Origin: Methanobrevibacter sp. V74
GTDB taxonomy: Archaea; Methanobacteriota; Methanobacteria; Methanobacteriales; Methanobacteriaceae
Length of the DNA stretch: 64,000 nucleotides
Direction of reading: 5' to 3'
Assembly: GCF_963082495.1 (NCBI RefSeq)
Contig: NZ_CAUJAN010000001.1
Location: forward strand, 487,701-551,700
The notes under the pieces are model-generated. The model was not told the DNA's origin. It was given only the letters and a program-made list of their open reading frames with translations, and made no database searches. Position numbers and translations under genes: made by a program. Shown in pieces: positions 26,210 to 35,939 of the stretch; position 1 is the stretch's first letter, and every line of letters begins with the position of its first letter.

Positions 26210-28825
26210 ATGAAACAGCACAGTCTTTATATTATAACATTATTGGTCATATTTTTAGCTATAATGAATAGTGTATCTGCTGAAAATTCGTCTAGTGATT
26301 TGATTTCAGATATTCAATATGATAACAATGTTGATATTAATATTGCTGATGATAATCAAAAGTCTTATCAAAGTGTATCTTCTGATTTGGATGATGATAA
26401 TCTTAAACTAAATGATAATTCTCAAGAGAGCAATAGCATTCTAAAAGGTAATTCCTCATCTGATTTAAAAATATATAAATTAGGTTATGACGTTACACGT
26501 GCTGCAGACAAATTACTTAATTTCTCATCTGCTGATGACATATTAGTGATTACAACTGCAGGTATGACTTGGATTGATAATAAAACTACTGAAAGTGCAT
26601 TAGGAGGAATCGTCGATGCTTCAAACAATTATGTAAGTTATGGTAAAGGTAATATATTAACATTATCTTCCACAAGAAAAGATCCTACCAATATTGCATT
26701 TTTTATTAAAAAGGACAATTCATTAACTATGGCATTTTATAAAAATGGGTCTTTAACTCCGATTTTCTATGGAAATGCAGGTCCAACATTAAGCGCCAGT
26801 GAATGGAAAAAATTACAAAAAGCATTAGGTGATGAAGATGCATATTCATACATTAGTATATCTAATGCATGGTCGGCAGGAATGCCTAATGATGTGTTAA
26901 CTCAAGCTACTTATCATGGACATGTTTGTACTGGTCTTATTAGTGGCCAGGCAATGATTCAAACATTATTAACTTATTATCCACCAAAAGATGAATTTGG
27001 ATTGCCATTAGAACACACTTCCTATTATGTGCTTGGAGTTCCGGGCGGGTCTGAAGATGATGCATTTACATGGTCATTAGACATTACTCCAGGAAAAAGG
27101 GCTTACATAGGTATTGATACCATGGTTAATAAAGCCATGACTGGATTTATCCGATGGAATACAACTTCTAATACTGGGATTATTATTATAATGAGTTATA
27201 ATGAAACTGCAATAAAAGAGAACTTTAAAAAAATATTTGGTTTAAATCCTGATGCCAGTGCAACTAATGACTTAAAATACCAAAACTGGCTTATCAATAA
27301 ATTACATACAAATCCAACCTCACTTGTTACAATGCTTTATGAATTTAAAGGATTGACTAAAGATAATCTTGAATATCTGATGGGATTAGAAATCGGTAAA
27401 GGTAATGTAGTTAAAAGTGCTCATGGTTTGGATATGGATTATATTCTTGGATTAAACTTAACTAAAGCAACTCGTGAAACTAAAGTTAATATTACTGAAA
27501 CAAAATTGAGTGACAAGAAATTAAAACAAATAGGCATAGATGCTTGTAACAAAGCAATTGAATATTTTACTTCACAAGGAATTACTATTAAAAAAGATTT
27601 AACTAACTTCTATGTTTTAACTTCAGCAGGATATGTTAGAATTAATGGCACTCCTACTTCAATGATATTTGATGGTATTTATGAAGTGTTGGGTTCAGCA
27701 TTATACAAAAAAACATTACTTCCAGTTCATACACCTATATGGAAAGATTTGGTATTTGATTTTTATTGGGTAGATGCAAATAATGTTAAAAATGATTCTT
27801 CATTTAGTTTAAAATATGATATTGATAACGATGAATTGGTTATTACAGGCAATACTAGTAAAAACGCAAATTACATTCTTCAGAATGCTATAAAATATGA
27901 CCCTCCATATGATGTATTAATAGGATGGTTATTCCACAATCACGTATGCGGTGGAAGTGCGCCAGGTTATTTAATTGCCGATTATATATATGAAAACTTC
28001 CCTACTAATGAAAATGAATCATATATCTACTTAACAACTAATGCAAATTGTAAAGATGATGTAATTTCAAGAGTTTTAGGTGTATCACCAGGTATGGGGA
28101 CATATTATAATTTAAGATATGATAATAATAAAACAAACTCAACAAATGTAGGTATTGCAATTAAATGGAATAGCAAAACCAAAACTGGAGAATTAATTAT
28201 TATTAACCTTGATAATTGGGGTGCAGGAGCCCTGTTTAAAAAAGGATCCAATATGTATGAAGAATATATTAAATTATATAAAAAAGATTATTCCTCTCCA
28301 AATTTAATTTCCAGACCACAGATTTCAATAACCTCAAGAAAAGAAATTAATGAGGAAATGTTGAACAAAATTATTGGAGGAGCAACAGATACTAAAGAGG
28401 GAAATTCCATTGCATATATTATGGGTCTTCCAGACAAACTTCCAATTAAAAATGAGGAAAACAACAACAATAAAGATAATAAAAAAACACCAATAAATGA
28501 AAACAAAAAGAAAACAGATGGGAAGCTTATAAATAATAGCAGTTCATCTTCAAATTCTATTAATTCTAATACTCCTACAACTGGAACTTATGGAAAATCC
28601 TATGGTGAAGGGTTATCAGTTGGAGTTTCAAAAAATACTATAAATGCAAATAATGAACCTGAAAGTTCAGATGCAAGTTCCAGTGATGGAAAAACTTATG
28701 AAATAAGTAAAACCGGTGCCAATAAAGAAATTAATTCAAACAGCATCGTTTTTGCAATATTGGCAATTATTATTTTAGGCGGTATTGTTGGATATGGTTA
28801 CATTAGAAAAAATAGAAGCAAATAA
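26210..28825 (+). CDS. Extracytoplasmic protein with two FmdE-like domains and a C-terminal membrane anchor
   Basis: The 871-residue protein begins with a signal peptide (SLYIITLLVIFLAIMNSVSA). Two domains follow that resemble FmdE, the zinc-binding formylmethanofuran dehydrogenase subunit E family. The first (about 205-345) has YHGHVCTG with His236, His238 and Cys240; the second (about 540-690) has FHNHVCGG with His576, His578 and Cys580, followed by ANCKDDVISRVLGVSPGMG. A Lys/Asn/Ser linker precedes the anchor IVFAILAIIILGGIVGYGYI and basic tail RKNRSK. Cytoplasmic FmdE is not secreted, so a metal-binding or redox role at the surface is inferred. A hairpin terminator follows, then a His-rich membrane protein. 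Confidence 0.82.
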   Translation: MKQHSLYIITLLVIFLAIMNSVSAENSSSDLISDIQYDNNVDINIADDNQKSYQSVSSDLDDDNLKLNDNSQESNSILKGNSSSDLKIYKLGYDVTRAADKLLNFSSADDILVITTAGMTWIDNKTTESALGGIVDASNNYVSYGKGNILTLSSTRKDPTNIAFFIKKDNSLTMAFYKNGSLTPIFYGNAGPTLSASEWKKLQKALGDEDAYSYISISNAWSAGMPNDVLTQATYHGHVCTGLISGQAMIQTLLTYYPPKDEFGLPLEHTSYYVLGVPGGSEDDAFTWSLDITPGKRAYIGIDTMVNKAMTGFIRWNTTSNTGIIIIMSYNETAIKENFKKIFGLNPDASATNDLKYQNWLINKLHTNPTSLVTMLYEFKGLTKDNLEYLMGLEIGKGNVVKSAHGLDMDYILGLNLTKATRETKVNITETKLSDKKLKQIGIDACNKAIEYFTSQGITIKKDLTNFYVLTSAGYVRINGTPTSMIFDGIYEVLGSALYKKTLLPVHTPIWKDLVFDFYWVDANNVKNDSSFSLKYDIDNDELVITGNTSKNANYILQNAIKYDPPYDVLIGWLFHNHVCGGSAPGYLIADYIYENFPTNENESYIYLTTNANCKDDVISRVLGVSPGMGTYYNLRYDNNKTNSTNVGIAIKWNSKTKTGELIIINLDNWGAGALFKKGSNMYEEYIKLYKKDYSSPNLISRPQISITSRKEINEEMLNKIIGGATDTKEGNSIAYIMGLPDKLPIKNEENNNNKDNKKTPINENKKKTDGKLINNSSSSSNSINSNTPTTGTYGKSYGEGLSVGVSKNTINANNEPESSDASSSDGKTYEISKTGANKEINSNSIVFAILAIIILGGIVGYGYIRKNRSK

Positions 28826-28833
28826 ACAGTAAA

Positions 28834-28864
28834 GTATTTTCACATTTGTGAAAATACAATTTTT
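28834..28864 (+). terminator. Hairpin terminator after FmdE-domain gene
   Basis: GTATTTTCAC at 28834-28843 pairs perfectly with GTGAAAATAC at 28848-28857, loop ATTT, followed by AATTTTTTT. Confidence 0.8.
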
Positions 28865-28882
28865 TTATTAAAGGAGTAGGAT

Positions 28883-29413
28883 ATTATTAATAAAGGATTA
28901 AAATACGTTTTAATTATTATAATAGCAGTTTCAATGGCATTATCTGCATCTTATGCTCATCCTGGGCATGGCCATTATGCAGATGAAGTTACCTCTGAAG
29001 ATGTTAGTCATAGTGATCACCCTTCAAGTGATTCACATGCTAGTTCCAGTAAGAAATCATCATCAAAAAGTTCACCAAACGGTGGAACTTCCCACAGTAG
29101 CTCAAAATCAAACAAAGATTCAAGCTCGGATACTTCAAATTCGGAGTCATCAAATAAACACACTTCATCACAAAACACTGAAAGTTCAAAAAACTCTGCT
29201 GAAATTGTAACTACACAATCTGAAATATCGGACAATGCTCCGGAATCAAATAATACACCGGATAACACAAGTAACACCACCAATGATACAATAGCTGAAG
29301 AAGTGGAAAATACAAACTTGTTAACTCCAACAAACATATTGTTATTCGTTTTGGTTTTCATTGTTGGATTTGGCATGGTTATTTTATTTGATAAATTTAA
29401 AAATCGGCGATAA
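28883..29413 (+). CDS. His-rich, Ser-rich membrane protein with probable ATT start
   Basis: The first ATG (28934) lies inside the signal peptide, so it cannot be the true start. AAGGAG at 28871-28876 is followed six bases later by ATT ATT; starting at the first ATT (28883) gives (M)INKGLKYVLIIIIAVSMALS, a complete signal peptide. The mature protein begins HPGHGHYADEV with further His in SHSDHPSSDSHASS, a likely metal-binding stretch. A long low-complexity Ser/Asn/Thr region follows, then the membrane anchor LLFVLVFIVGFGMVILF and the basic end KFKNRR. It sits next to the FmdE-domain protein, which suggests related surface metal handling. Confidence 0.7.
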   Translation: MINKGLKYVLIIIIAVSMALSASYAHPGHGHYADEVTSEDVSHSDHPSSDSHASSSKKSSSKSSPNGGTSHSSSKSNKDSSSDTSNSESSNKHTSSQNTESSKNSAEIVTTQSEISDNAPESNNTPDNTSNTTNDTIAEEVENTNLLTPTNILLFVLVFIVGFGMVILFDKFKNRR

Positions 29414-29721
29414 TCATCAAATTTATTTAAAGTTTTTTAAGATTAGTTGTAATCTTATAAACTTTATAAAAGAATTTATGGTCTTTTGGGCGATTTTATC
29501 TGTCTTCATTTTTTAAACAGTGTGTTAGGCAAAATCAATTTCCCAGTATTTTATCTGTGTTCAGGATTTTACAAAAAAAGTGATTTTTTAAATCATAGTC
29601 AATATTAAACAGTAGATTGAACCTTTTTTTATAAGTATTGATATTGGTGAATCAATTCTGATGATGGGAATTAATTTATATATGAAAAACTCGAAAGTTA
29701 TGATAAGAAACACTGAATTAG

Positions 29722-29886
29722 TCGGAATATTCAAAACGCCCTATTGCAAAAAAAGTATGGGGAAATGCCAAATATAAAGTTTATTTGAATCTATCCATGG
29801 AAAATAAAATACATGATTTCTGGAAATTGAATCTAGATTTTATTGAGGGATGTAAAGATTGTGAATTCCATTATTATGTTTTATAG
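29722..29886 (+). pseudogene. Possible SPASM-domain (radical SAM maturase) C-terminal remnant
   Basis: A 54-codon open stretch reads KRPIAKKVWGNAKYKVYLNL and ends FIEGCKDCEFHYYVL. The block GCKDCEFHYYV resembles the CKDCEFRYxC cysteine cluster at the end of SPASM domains in peptide-modifying radical SAM enzymes. It has no start and no upstream domain, so it would be a leftover. The rest of the 29414-29952 gap shows nothing recognisable. Confidence 0.35.
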
Positions 29887-29952
29887 CTCATTAGAAGAAA
29901 ATTTGACTAAAAAAACATTATTCAAAGATACTATGTTCTTTAAGTGATTATC

Positions 29953-31497
29953 ATGGTTAATAACTTTTTAAAAAACAATTTAGCAATTTTATTTGGAAAT
30001 GTGTTCTTTAGAATTGGAGGATACATATATAAATTTTTAATGGTATATCTTTTAGATACAGTTTCTTATGGAATTTTAACTGTTGTTTCTCCTTTCCAGA
30101 ATACTCTGCAAGTTTTAGCGGCAGGAGGTTTGCCTCCAACAATAAGCAAATATATTTCCGAGTATAATGCGACTAATAATGAAGAAGAATGTTATAAAAT
30201 CATATTGGTTTCTTTTAAAATTGCAATATTATTAGGAATTCTTTTTGGATTGATAATGGTTTTTTTCATCGCACCAGCTCTTGCAAAAATTTATAAAAAT
30301 CCAATATTATTGGTGCCATTACAATGCATTGGATTAATAGTTCCTTTTAGTGCAGTAGTAGGAGCATTCAGAGGAATATTTCAAGGGGTTTATAAGATGC
30401 AATATATTTTAGTTAGCCGTGGTGTTGAGCAAATCATGATGATACTGTCCTCAATTTTATTGATTATACTTGGGTTTTCAGTCGTTGGAGCATTATTGGG
30501 TACTGTAATTGGATTTTTTTGTTCATTAATTTCAGTTATTTTCATATTGCATAGATATTTTTTTGACATATATAACGGAATATTAAAATTAGAATTAGGT
30601 TTTAAAGAAGAGATTAAGATTGCATACAAAATAATTTCATTTTCCATTCCAGTTATTTTAACAGCTATCTCAGAAATAGGAATATATAGTATTACAACAA
30701 CAATAATGCCATTGTTTATCACTATCAGTGAAATAGGATATTTTGGAATAGCTGAACCAATTGCTAGGCTGCCATTAATGATTTCTAATTCACTATCCAC
30801 AACAATGTTGCCTGTTTCATCAGAAATGATAGCTACAAATAAAAAAGATACGCTTAAAAAATATATCTTCAATGCATTTAGGTATAATTTAATCATAATG
30901 GTTCCAATTTGTTTGTTTCTGATGATTTTTTCTAGAGAAGTACTTTTAGTAATGTTTTTTACAAAACCTTCATATTCAAAAGGAGCAAGTGTTTTATCAA
31001 TATTGACTTTAGGAATGTTTTTTTATTCAATATTCTCCATATCTTCCAGTATGATTCAAGGTTCGGGGAAGCCTAAAGTTTCAATGTATCTTTTGATGGG
31101 TGCTTTTGTTCAAATATTAGTTTTAAGTTTTATATTAATACCTCATTTTGGTGTAAATGGCGGGGCAATTGCTACTGCCTTGACAACACTGACTATATCG
31201 TTAATTTCTTTATTTTATCTGAACAAATTAGTTTCTATTAATTTTAATATTTTATATTATATAAAAATATTATTCGCAGGATTAGTAACCGGAGTTTTTT
31301 TATTAGTTCTGCCTTCAAATATTTTGGGATTTTGTTTGGGATTAATATTCCTATTGCCAGTTTATATTTTAATCTTAATGTTAGTCAAAGGATTTATAGA
31401 TGTTGATTTAGAGATTTTATCAAAATTTGAAAATAAAATACCTGTTAAAAATATCTTTGCAATTTTCAGAAAAATAATAATTAAAGGAATGGATTAA
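29953..31497 (+). CDS. Polysaccharide/lipid flippase of the MATE/MviN-Wzx superfamily
   Basis: This polytopic membrane protein of about 514 residues has roughly 14 hydrophobic segments. The N-terminal part (FFRIGGYIYKFLMVYLLDTV, ISKYISEYNA) and the repeat of the same pattern in the second half (SSMIQGSGKPKVSMYLLMG, GVNGGAIATALTTL) match the oligosaccharide flippase/SpoVB-like family. It would move lipid-linked sugars or wall precursors across the membrane, a role that fits a pseudomurein-coated cell. The ATG at 29953 is preferred over 29944 because GTGATT lies just ahead. The substrate is unknown. Confidence 0.85.
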   Translation: MVNNFLKNNLAILFGNVFFRIGGYIYKFLMVYLLDTVSYGILTVVSPFQNTLQVLAAGGLPPTISKYISEYNATNNEEECYKIILVSFKIAILLGILFGLIMVFFIAPALAKIYKNPILLVPLQCIGLIVPFSAVVGAFRGIFQGVYKMQYILVSRGVEQIMMILSSILLIILGFSVVGALLGTVIGFFCSLISVIFILHRYFFDIYNGILKLELGFKEEIKIAYKIISFSIPVILTAISEIGIYSITTTIMPLFITISEIGYFGIAEPIARLPLMISNSLSTTMLPVSSEMIATNKKDTLKKYIFNAFRYNLIIMVPICLFLMIFSREVLLVMFFTKPSYSKGASVLSILTLGMFFYSIFSISSSMIQGSGKPKVSMYLLMGAFVQILVLSFILIPHFGVNGGAIATALTTLTISLISLFYLNKLVSINFNILYYIKILFAGLVTGVFLLVLPSNILGFCLGLIFLLPVYILILMLVKGFIDVDLEILSKFENKIPVKNIFAIFRKIIIKGMD

Positions 31498-31748
31498 AAC
31501 TATAACATCTATTCCTATTGATGATTTAAATTACGAAATTGTTTATTTTTGAATTCTTCGAATAAAGAATTGTATAATCATATTTAAATAATTCAAAACT
31601 TAAGTTATAAATTATTTTTTGATTAATTTAAGCACTTAAAATTATTTTCATTATAAGCTATCCATTGGCTTTGATAAAAGCAAATATCATGAAAAAACTG
31701 TTTTTGAGGAAATATTTATTTAAAGCGAAATCACAATAGTTTGAAAGG
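31498..31748. other. Intergenic region before the IS4-like element
   Basis: AT-rich with no open frame. It ends at the left inverted repeat of the IS4-like element. Confidence 0.35.
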
Positions 31749-33452
31749 CATTCCTAGAAACTTAAGGTTTTTCTTCTTTTTTTATTCTTAATTTTTTTAC
31801 TAAATTGCTTAGTTTTTACTTATTTTAATTGATTTTATCTGTGCTTATTATGATACTTTATTGAATAGTTTTAATTTACTTATAGTTAGTTTCAATAATT
31901 AAGCATAGTTTGTTTATATATTATTAACTATAAATATTAATATTAGTGATTAAAGTTTTTTTAGTTACTGATTAAGTTAATATGGAGGTGGACTGAGGTA
32001 TTATTTTGATAGATTCATCATAGATTTTTTTAAAATATTCGATTGTTTTGTGTCAAAAAAATATATTACTGAGGCCAATAGATTCATTAGGGAAAGGAAA
32101 ATGAACCAAAAAGATTGTATGGTTTTATATTCTTTCTCAAAGAGGATGTACAGGATTATATTGAATCGATAAGATTTTTCACATTAATGATGAAAAAAAG
32201 ATTTCGAGACGATTTCAAGTCAAGCAATTGGAAAACAAAGAATGTTCATCAACCCACAGGCATTCATCGACTTAAATGAATGTTTTTATTGAGAAATTAT
32301 ATGGATAAATTTTCTGGATTTTACCCGTATACAGTTCCCTGTTGGTGATGAGAATTTGTTACGGGAAAAAAGAATTCGGGCAAGAGTTTCGCTTTTTAGA
32401 TGTTCATTCTAAACATATTTATAACAGCAAAAATTGTTGAAACAACAGTAAAACGAAATAGATCTAGCAAATAGAACACTTAGAAAACATGAAACGTCGA
32501 TTCAACATTTGAAAAATTAATCACCATTTTACGATAGAGGATATTCGTCAATTGAACTAAATGGTAAAAACCATGGATCTAAACTCTAAATTCCATAAAT
32601 ACGACGGCCAAAAAAATGTATTCCAACATCAAATCAAACAAATGAAAACTAATGATGAAATAATAACAATTAATCTAAACAAAATAGCAGATTAAGAAGT
32701 TTTCGTGACAAAAAATTAAAAGAAAAAGCACAGAAAATAGGAAGATTATAAAATCCGAATTGCACTAGTTGATATAGGAAAAAATGAACCATAAAATACT
32801 TGCAACAAATCTAACACCAGAAGAATTCTCAACAGAAGATTTAAAAGAATTATACAGAAAAAGATGGACAGTAGAAAACAGGATTCGACATATTAAAAAA
32901 ATCTAAATCGAAAATCGAAGATTTCAATGGAACAAGAAGAACAATAATCGAACAAGATATTTTACGCACACATATTCATCTATAAACCTAGCAATAACAA
33001 TTAAAAAACATGCAGAAAACCATATAAACACGAACACCAAGAAATAAAGATGAAAAAATCGTTTATCAATCAAATTTCGCAAAAATAACAGGGAACATAT
33101 ACCTGTATATTCTTCGACCTGATTTTTGAAACGAGACAAAAAAGAGAACAAATAATTAATTTCATAGTAAAAGAAGCCTCAAAAGAATTAACCCAAGAAA
33201 AAATAGACGAAAAATATAAAAAAGCACGAAAAGCCCCGGATGTTGAAAACAAACATCCGGGAAACAAGAAAAAAACACACTAAAGACACATTAACTTTTA
33301 GTGCATTAATCTTTTCTTGTTTACCTTTTTGTTCACAATACATATATAAATCTTACGAAAATTCAAATCCTCCTCTAAACGTGATAACACGGTTATTAAT
33401 AATGATAATAATTAAAAATTTCATCTGGAAAACCCTTAAGTTTCTAGGAATG
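31749..33452 (+). mobile_element. Decayed IS4-family insertion sequence
   Basis: Both ends read CATTCCTAGAAACTTAAGG inwards (24 of 25 positions match), with the right end interrupted at 33448 by the target duplication of an ISL3-like insertion. The interior has a frameshifted IS4-type transposase. The distal flank after the ISL3 element continues AGGAATGG. Confidence 0.75.
32010..33283 (+). pseudogene. IS4-family transposase, degenerate
   Basis: Frames joined across many breaks give KYITEANRFIRERKMNQKDC, LTPEEFSTEDLKELYRKRWT, VENRFDILKKSKSKIEDFNG and TIIEQDIFTHIFIYN, the conserved Y-(2)-R-(3)-E-(6)-K neighbourhood of IS4 transposases. It ends in KARKAPDVENKHPGNKKKTH. More than five frame changes or stops are present. 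The open frames on the minus strand across 32924-33267 are shadows. Confidence 0.8.
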
Positions 33453-33455
33453 TCT

Positions 33456-34828
33456 GGCACTTTCAAAAACTTGTGTGATTTGAATTTTCACTAGTTTTTG
33501 AGTCACGAAATTTTTTCGTTCTATTTTTTCTTTATTTTTAATTTAAAAGTAGTAAAATTAATATATAAGGTGGAACTTAAATATTAATATGATTAATAAC
33601 AATATTAAAGCTCCATATGAATGTATGGAGTTAAAAGAATATAAACTTTCCGATTTTATTCCAGAGTTTTTTCTGAATTCCGTCAATCTGATGATCTTTC
33701 TCGATTTGGTTGTGAAAATATTTTGCTGATAATCTATATTAGACTGGAAAAAAGAGGTAAAACTTATTTTTGAAAAATAGAATTAGTATTTGTCCAAGTT
33801 GTAAATCAAAAGATGCTGTTAAAAATGGAACTTATGAAAGAAAACTAATTTTTTTAAGAATTGGAGAACAAATGTGCACTATTCAAAAATATAAATGCAA
33901 AAAAATGCGGTAAAGTCTTTTATACAGATTTTATCTTCACTTGTTTATTCTAATTCTAATATTACATTGCCTGTTGTTGATTGTATTGAGAATTTGTATC
34001 AAATTTATGGAGCTGGACTCCATAAAATACGATTTGACTTAAAACAACAACACAACATCGAAATCTCACATCAAAGCATAGAAAACATATTATTAAACTC
34101 AAATTATCAATTTAACCATGAAAATTGGACTTATTTATGGTTTATTACTTATTCGACAGTCTTTGAGTCAAAATTAATGGAATTTGGAATTATATTTTAG
34201 CATTATTCGACGTTAAACTAAATACTTTAGTTTCAGTCAAATTAGTCGAATCAGAAGATTCTAAGACCATTTATCAATTCTTAAACGAATCCCTAAGAAA
34301 TCAAAAGAAAATATCAATATGAACATGATTTAAAACACGAATATCGAGAAGCAATAAATAAATTAAAAGTAAAACATCATTTCTGCAAATTTCATGTAAA
34401 ACAAAACACAAACAAAAGATTTAAAGACTATTTCAACAAAAACCAACTAACAGACGAAGAAAAAGAAATCTTAACAGATTTAAAACAAGATATTTATAAA
34501 ATATTAGATGCAGAAACACTCAATGATGCTAAAAAAACTACGAGATATTTTGATTGATAAAAAAATACCCTCAAAACAACTTCACAAACAAAATTCTATG
34601 GAAATTCATCATTCCTTACTTTAAAAAATTAACGAACCACCTTGAAAACACGAATATTCCATCTACGAACAATAAAATCGAAAATATATTCCAAAAAGTA
34701 TTCCCAAAACACATAAAAAGAACAATGAAAATAGAATTAGGTCTTTTAAGCCGATTCATGCTAAAACTAAATTATTGGAACATAAAAAATGAAAACAAAA
34801 AAAAATCACACAAGTTTTTGAAAGAGCC
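33456..34828 (+). mobile_element. ISL3-family insertion sequence nested in the IS4-like element
   Basis: Inverted ends are GGCACTTTCAAAAACTTGTG (left) and GGCTCTTTCAAAAACTTGTG (right). The 8-bp sequence GAATGTCT flanks both sides (33448-33455 and 34829-34836), an exact target duplication as usual for ISL3. The target was the right inverted repeat of the IS4-like element. The transposase inside is broken. Confidence 0.85.
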
Positions 34829-34838
34829 GAATGTCTAG
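33589..34838 (+). pseudogene. ISL3-family transposase, frameshifted
   Basis: An ATG at 33589 follows AAGGTGG. The joined frames give a zinc-finger N-terminus (CPSCKSKDAVKNGTY and KYKCKKCGKVFYTD), then TLPVVDCIENLYQIYGAGLH, a stretch ending IKNENKKKSHKFLKEP that runs into the right inverted repeat. There are at least four frame changes. The pattern matches ISL3 transposases with an N-terminal zf-ISL3 and a DDE domain. Confidence 0.75.
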
Positions 34839-34896
34839 GAATGGATAATATTATATATGTTAAAATATAAAAAATAATAATTAATGTGGTTTTAAA

Positions 34897-35529
34897 ATGT
34901 TTTTATTAAATAAGCTTTTTGTAACAAATAATAATTGTAGTAAGCATATCATTAAAAATACACATACTTTTAACAATACATATAATGAATCAATTTACAT
35001 CTATGTCCCTAAAAAAACTACAATCTTCAATAAAACTATTAAAAACATTAAGAACAAAGTTTATAATGGGAAAATATTTAATAATGCCACATTAACCAAC
35101 GTTCAAAAAACTTTTATTTATAATATAAAAGTTAATAGAAACCCATTTTACTTTTTACCAAATCATAACTCAGCAATAATTAATTGTAGGGAGGGGAAAC
35201 ATCATGTTAATCTCCACCCTAAGCTATGGGATATAGATAATGTAATTAATAATGTTTTGAATATAAACTTTAGAGCTTTTATTAGCTTAACTTATTTTAA
35301 TTATTTAAATGTTTATATTATCTTAAATAAAATTAAATCTTTTTTAAGTAATTTAAATGTTTTTTCAGTTAATACAAGTAAACATACTAATATAAAGTTC
35401 AATAATGTGGATTTAACTATTATTAAAAATCTTCCTTTTACAGATAAGATGATTACTTTGGTGTATAATAAAATGTGTTTTAGGTTCTATGGTTTATTTA
35501 AAAAATTAAAATGTGAGGTGTGTAATTGA
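34897..35529 (+). CDS. Hypothetical protein upstream of and overlapping the giant adhesin
   Basis: This open frame of 210 codons (MFLLNKLFVTNNNCSKHIIK) is Asn/Lys/Ile-rich with internal patterns such as NKTIKNIKNKVYNGKIFNNA. I recognise no domain and no signal peptide. No ribosome site is evident before the ATG. Its stop TGA overlaps the TTG start of the adhesin (TTGA), and the adhesin's GAGGTG ribosome site lies within its last codons, the arrangement of translationally coupled genes. It may be a real small gene, a decayed adhesin N-terminus, or a fortuitous frame. Confidence 0.45.
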   Translation: MFLLNKLFVTNNNCSKHIIKNTHTFNNTYNESIYIYVPKKTTIFNKTIKNIKNKVYNGKIFNNATLTNVQKTFIYNIKVNRNPFYFLPNHNSAIINCREGKHHVNLHPKLWDIDNVINNVLNINFRAFISLTYFNYLNVYIILNKIKSFLSNLNVFSVNTSKHTNIKFNNVDLTIIKNLPFTDKMITLVYNKMCFRFYGLFKKLKCEVCN

Positions 35530-35939
35530 TTAAAATAAATCGTAAATTAATAATCTTAGCTTTAATTATACTTATATTTTATATTGGAATAACAAGTATT
35601 TCTGCTGCTAGTTTTGATGATGTTCAAGATAAAATTGACATAGCTACTAGTGGCGATGAGGTTTATTTAGAAAATACTACCTATGATGGTAGTGGTATGG
35701 AAATTACTGTCAATAAGGATCTTACGATTCATGGTGGTAGTGCTATTGATCATAATAAAAAATCTACTTTGGATGCAAAAAGATTAAGTCGTATATTCGA
35801 TGTTACAGGTAACCATAATGTTTCATTTATTAATCTAATTCTAATTAATGGTAAAGCAAACAATAATAATGGTGGTTCAATCACTATTTCAAATAGTAAC
35901 TTTATTTTAATAAATTGTACTTTCATAAACTCATCCACT

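Noticed and set aside
29017-29376. 119-codon minus-strand frame
   Set aside because: Shadow of the Ser-rich plus-strand gene; no ribosome site.
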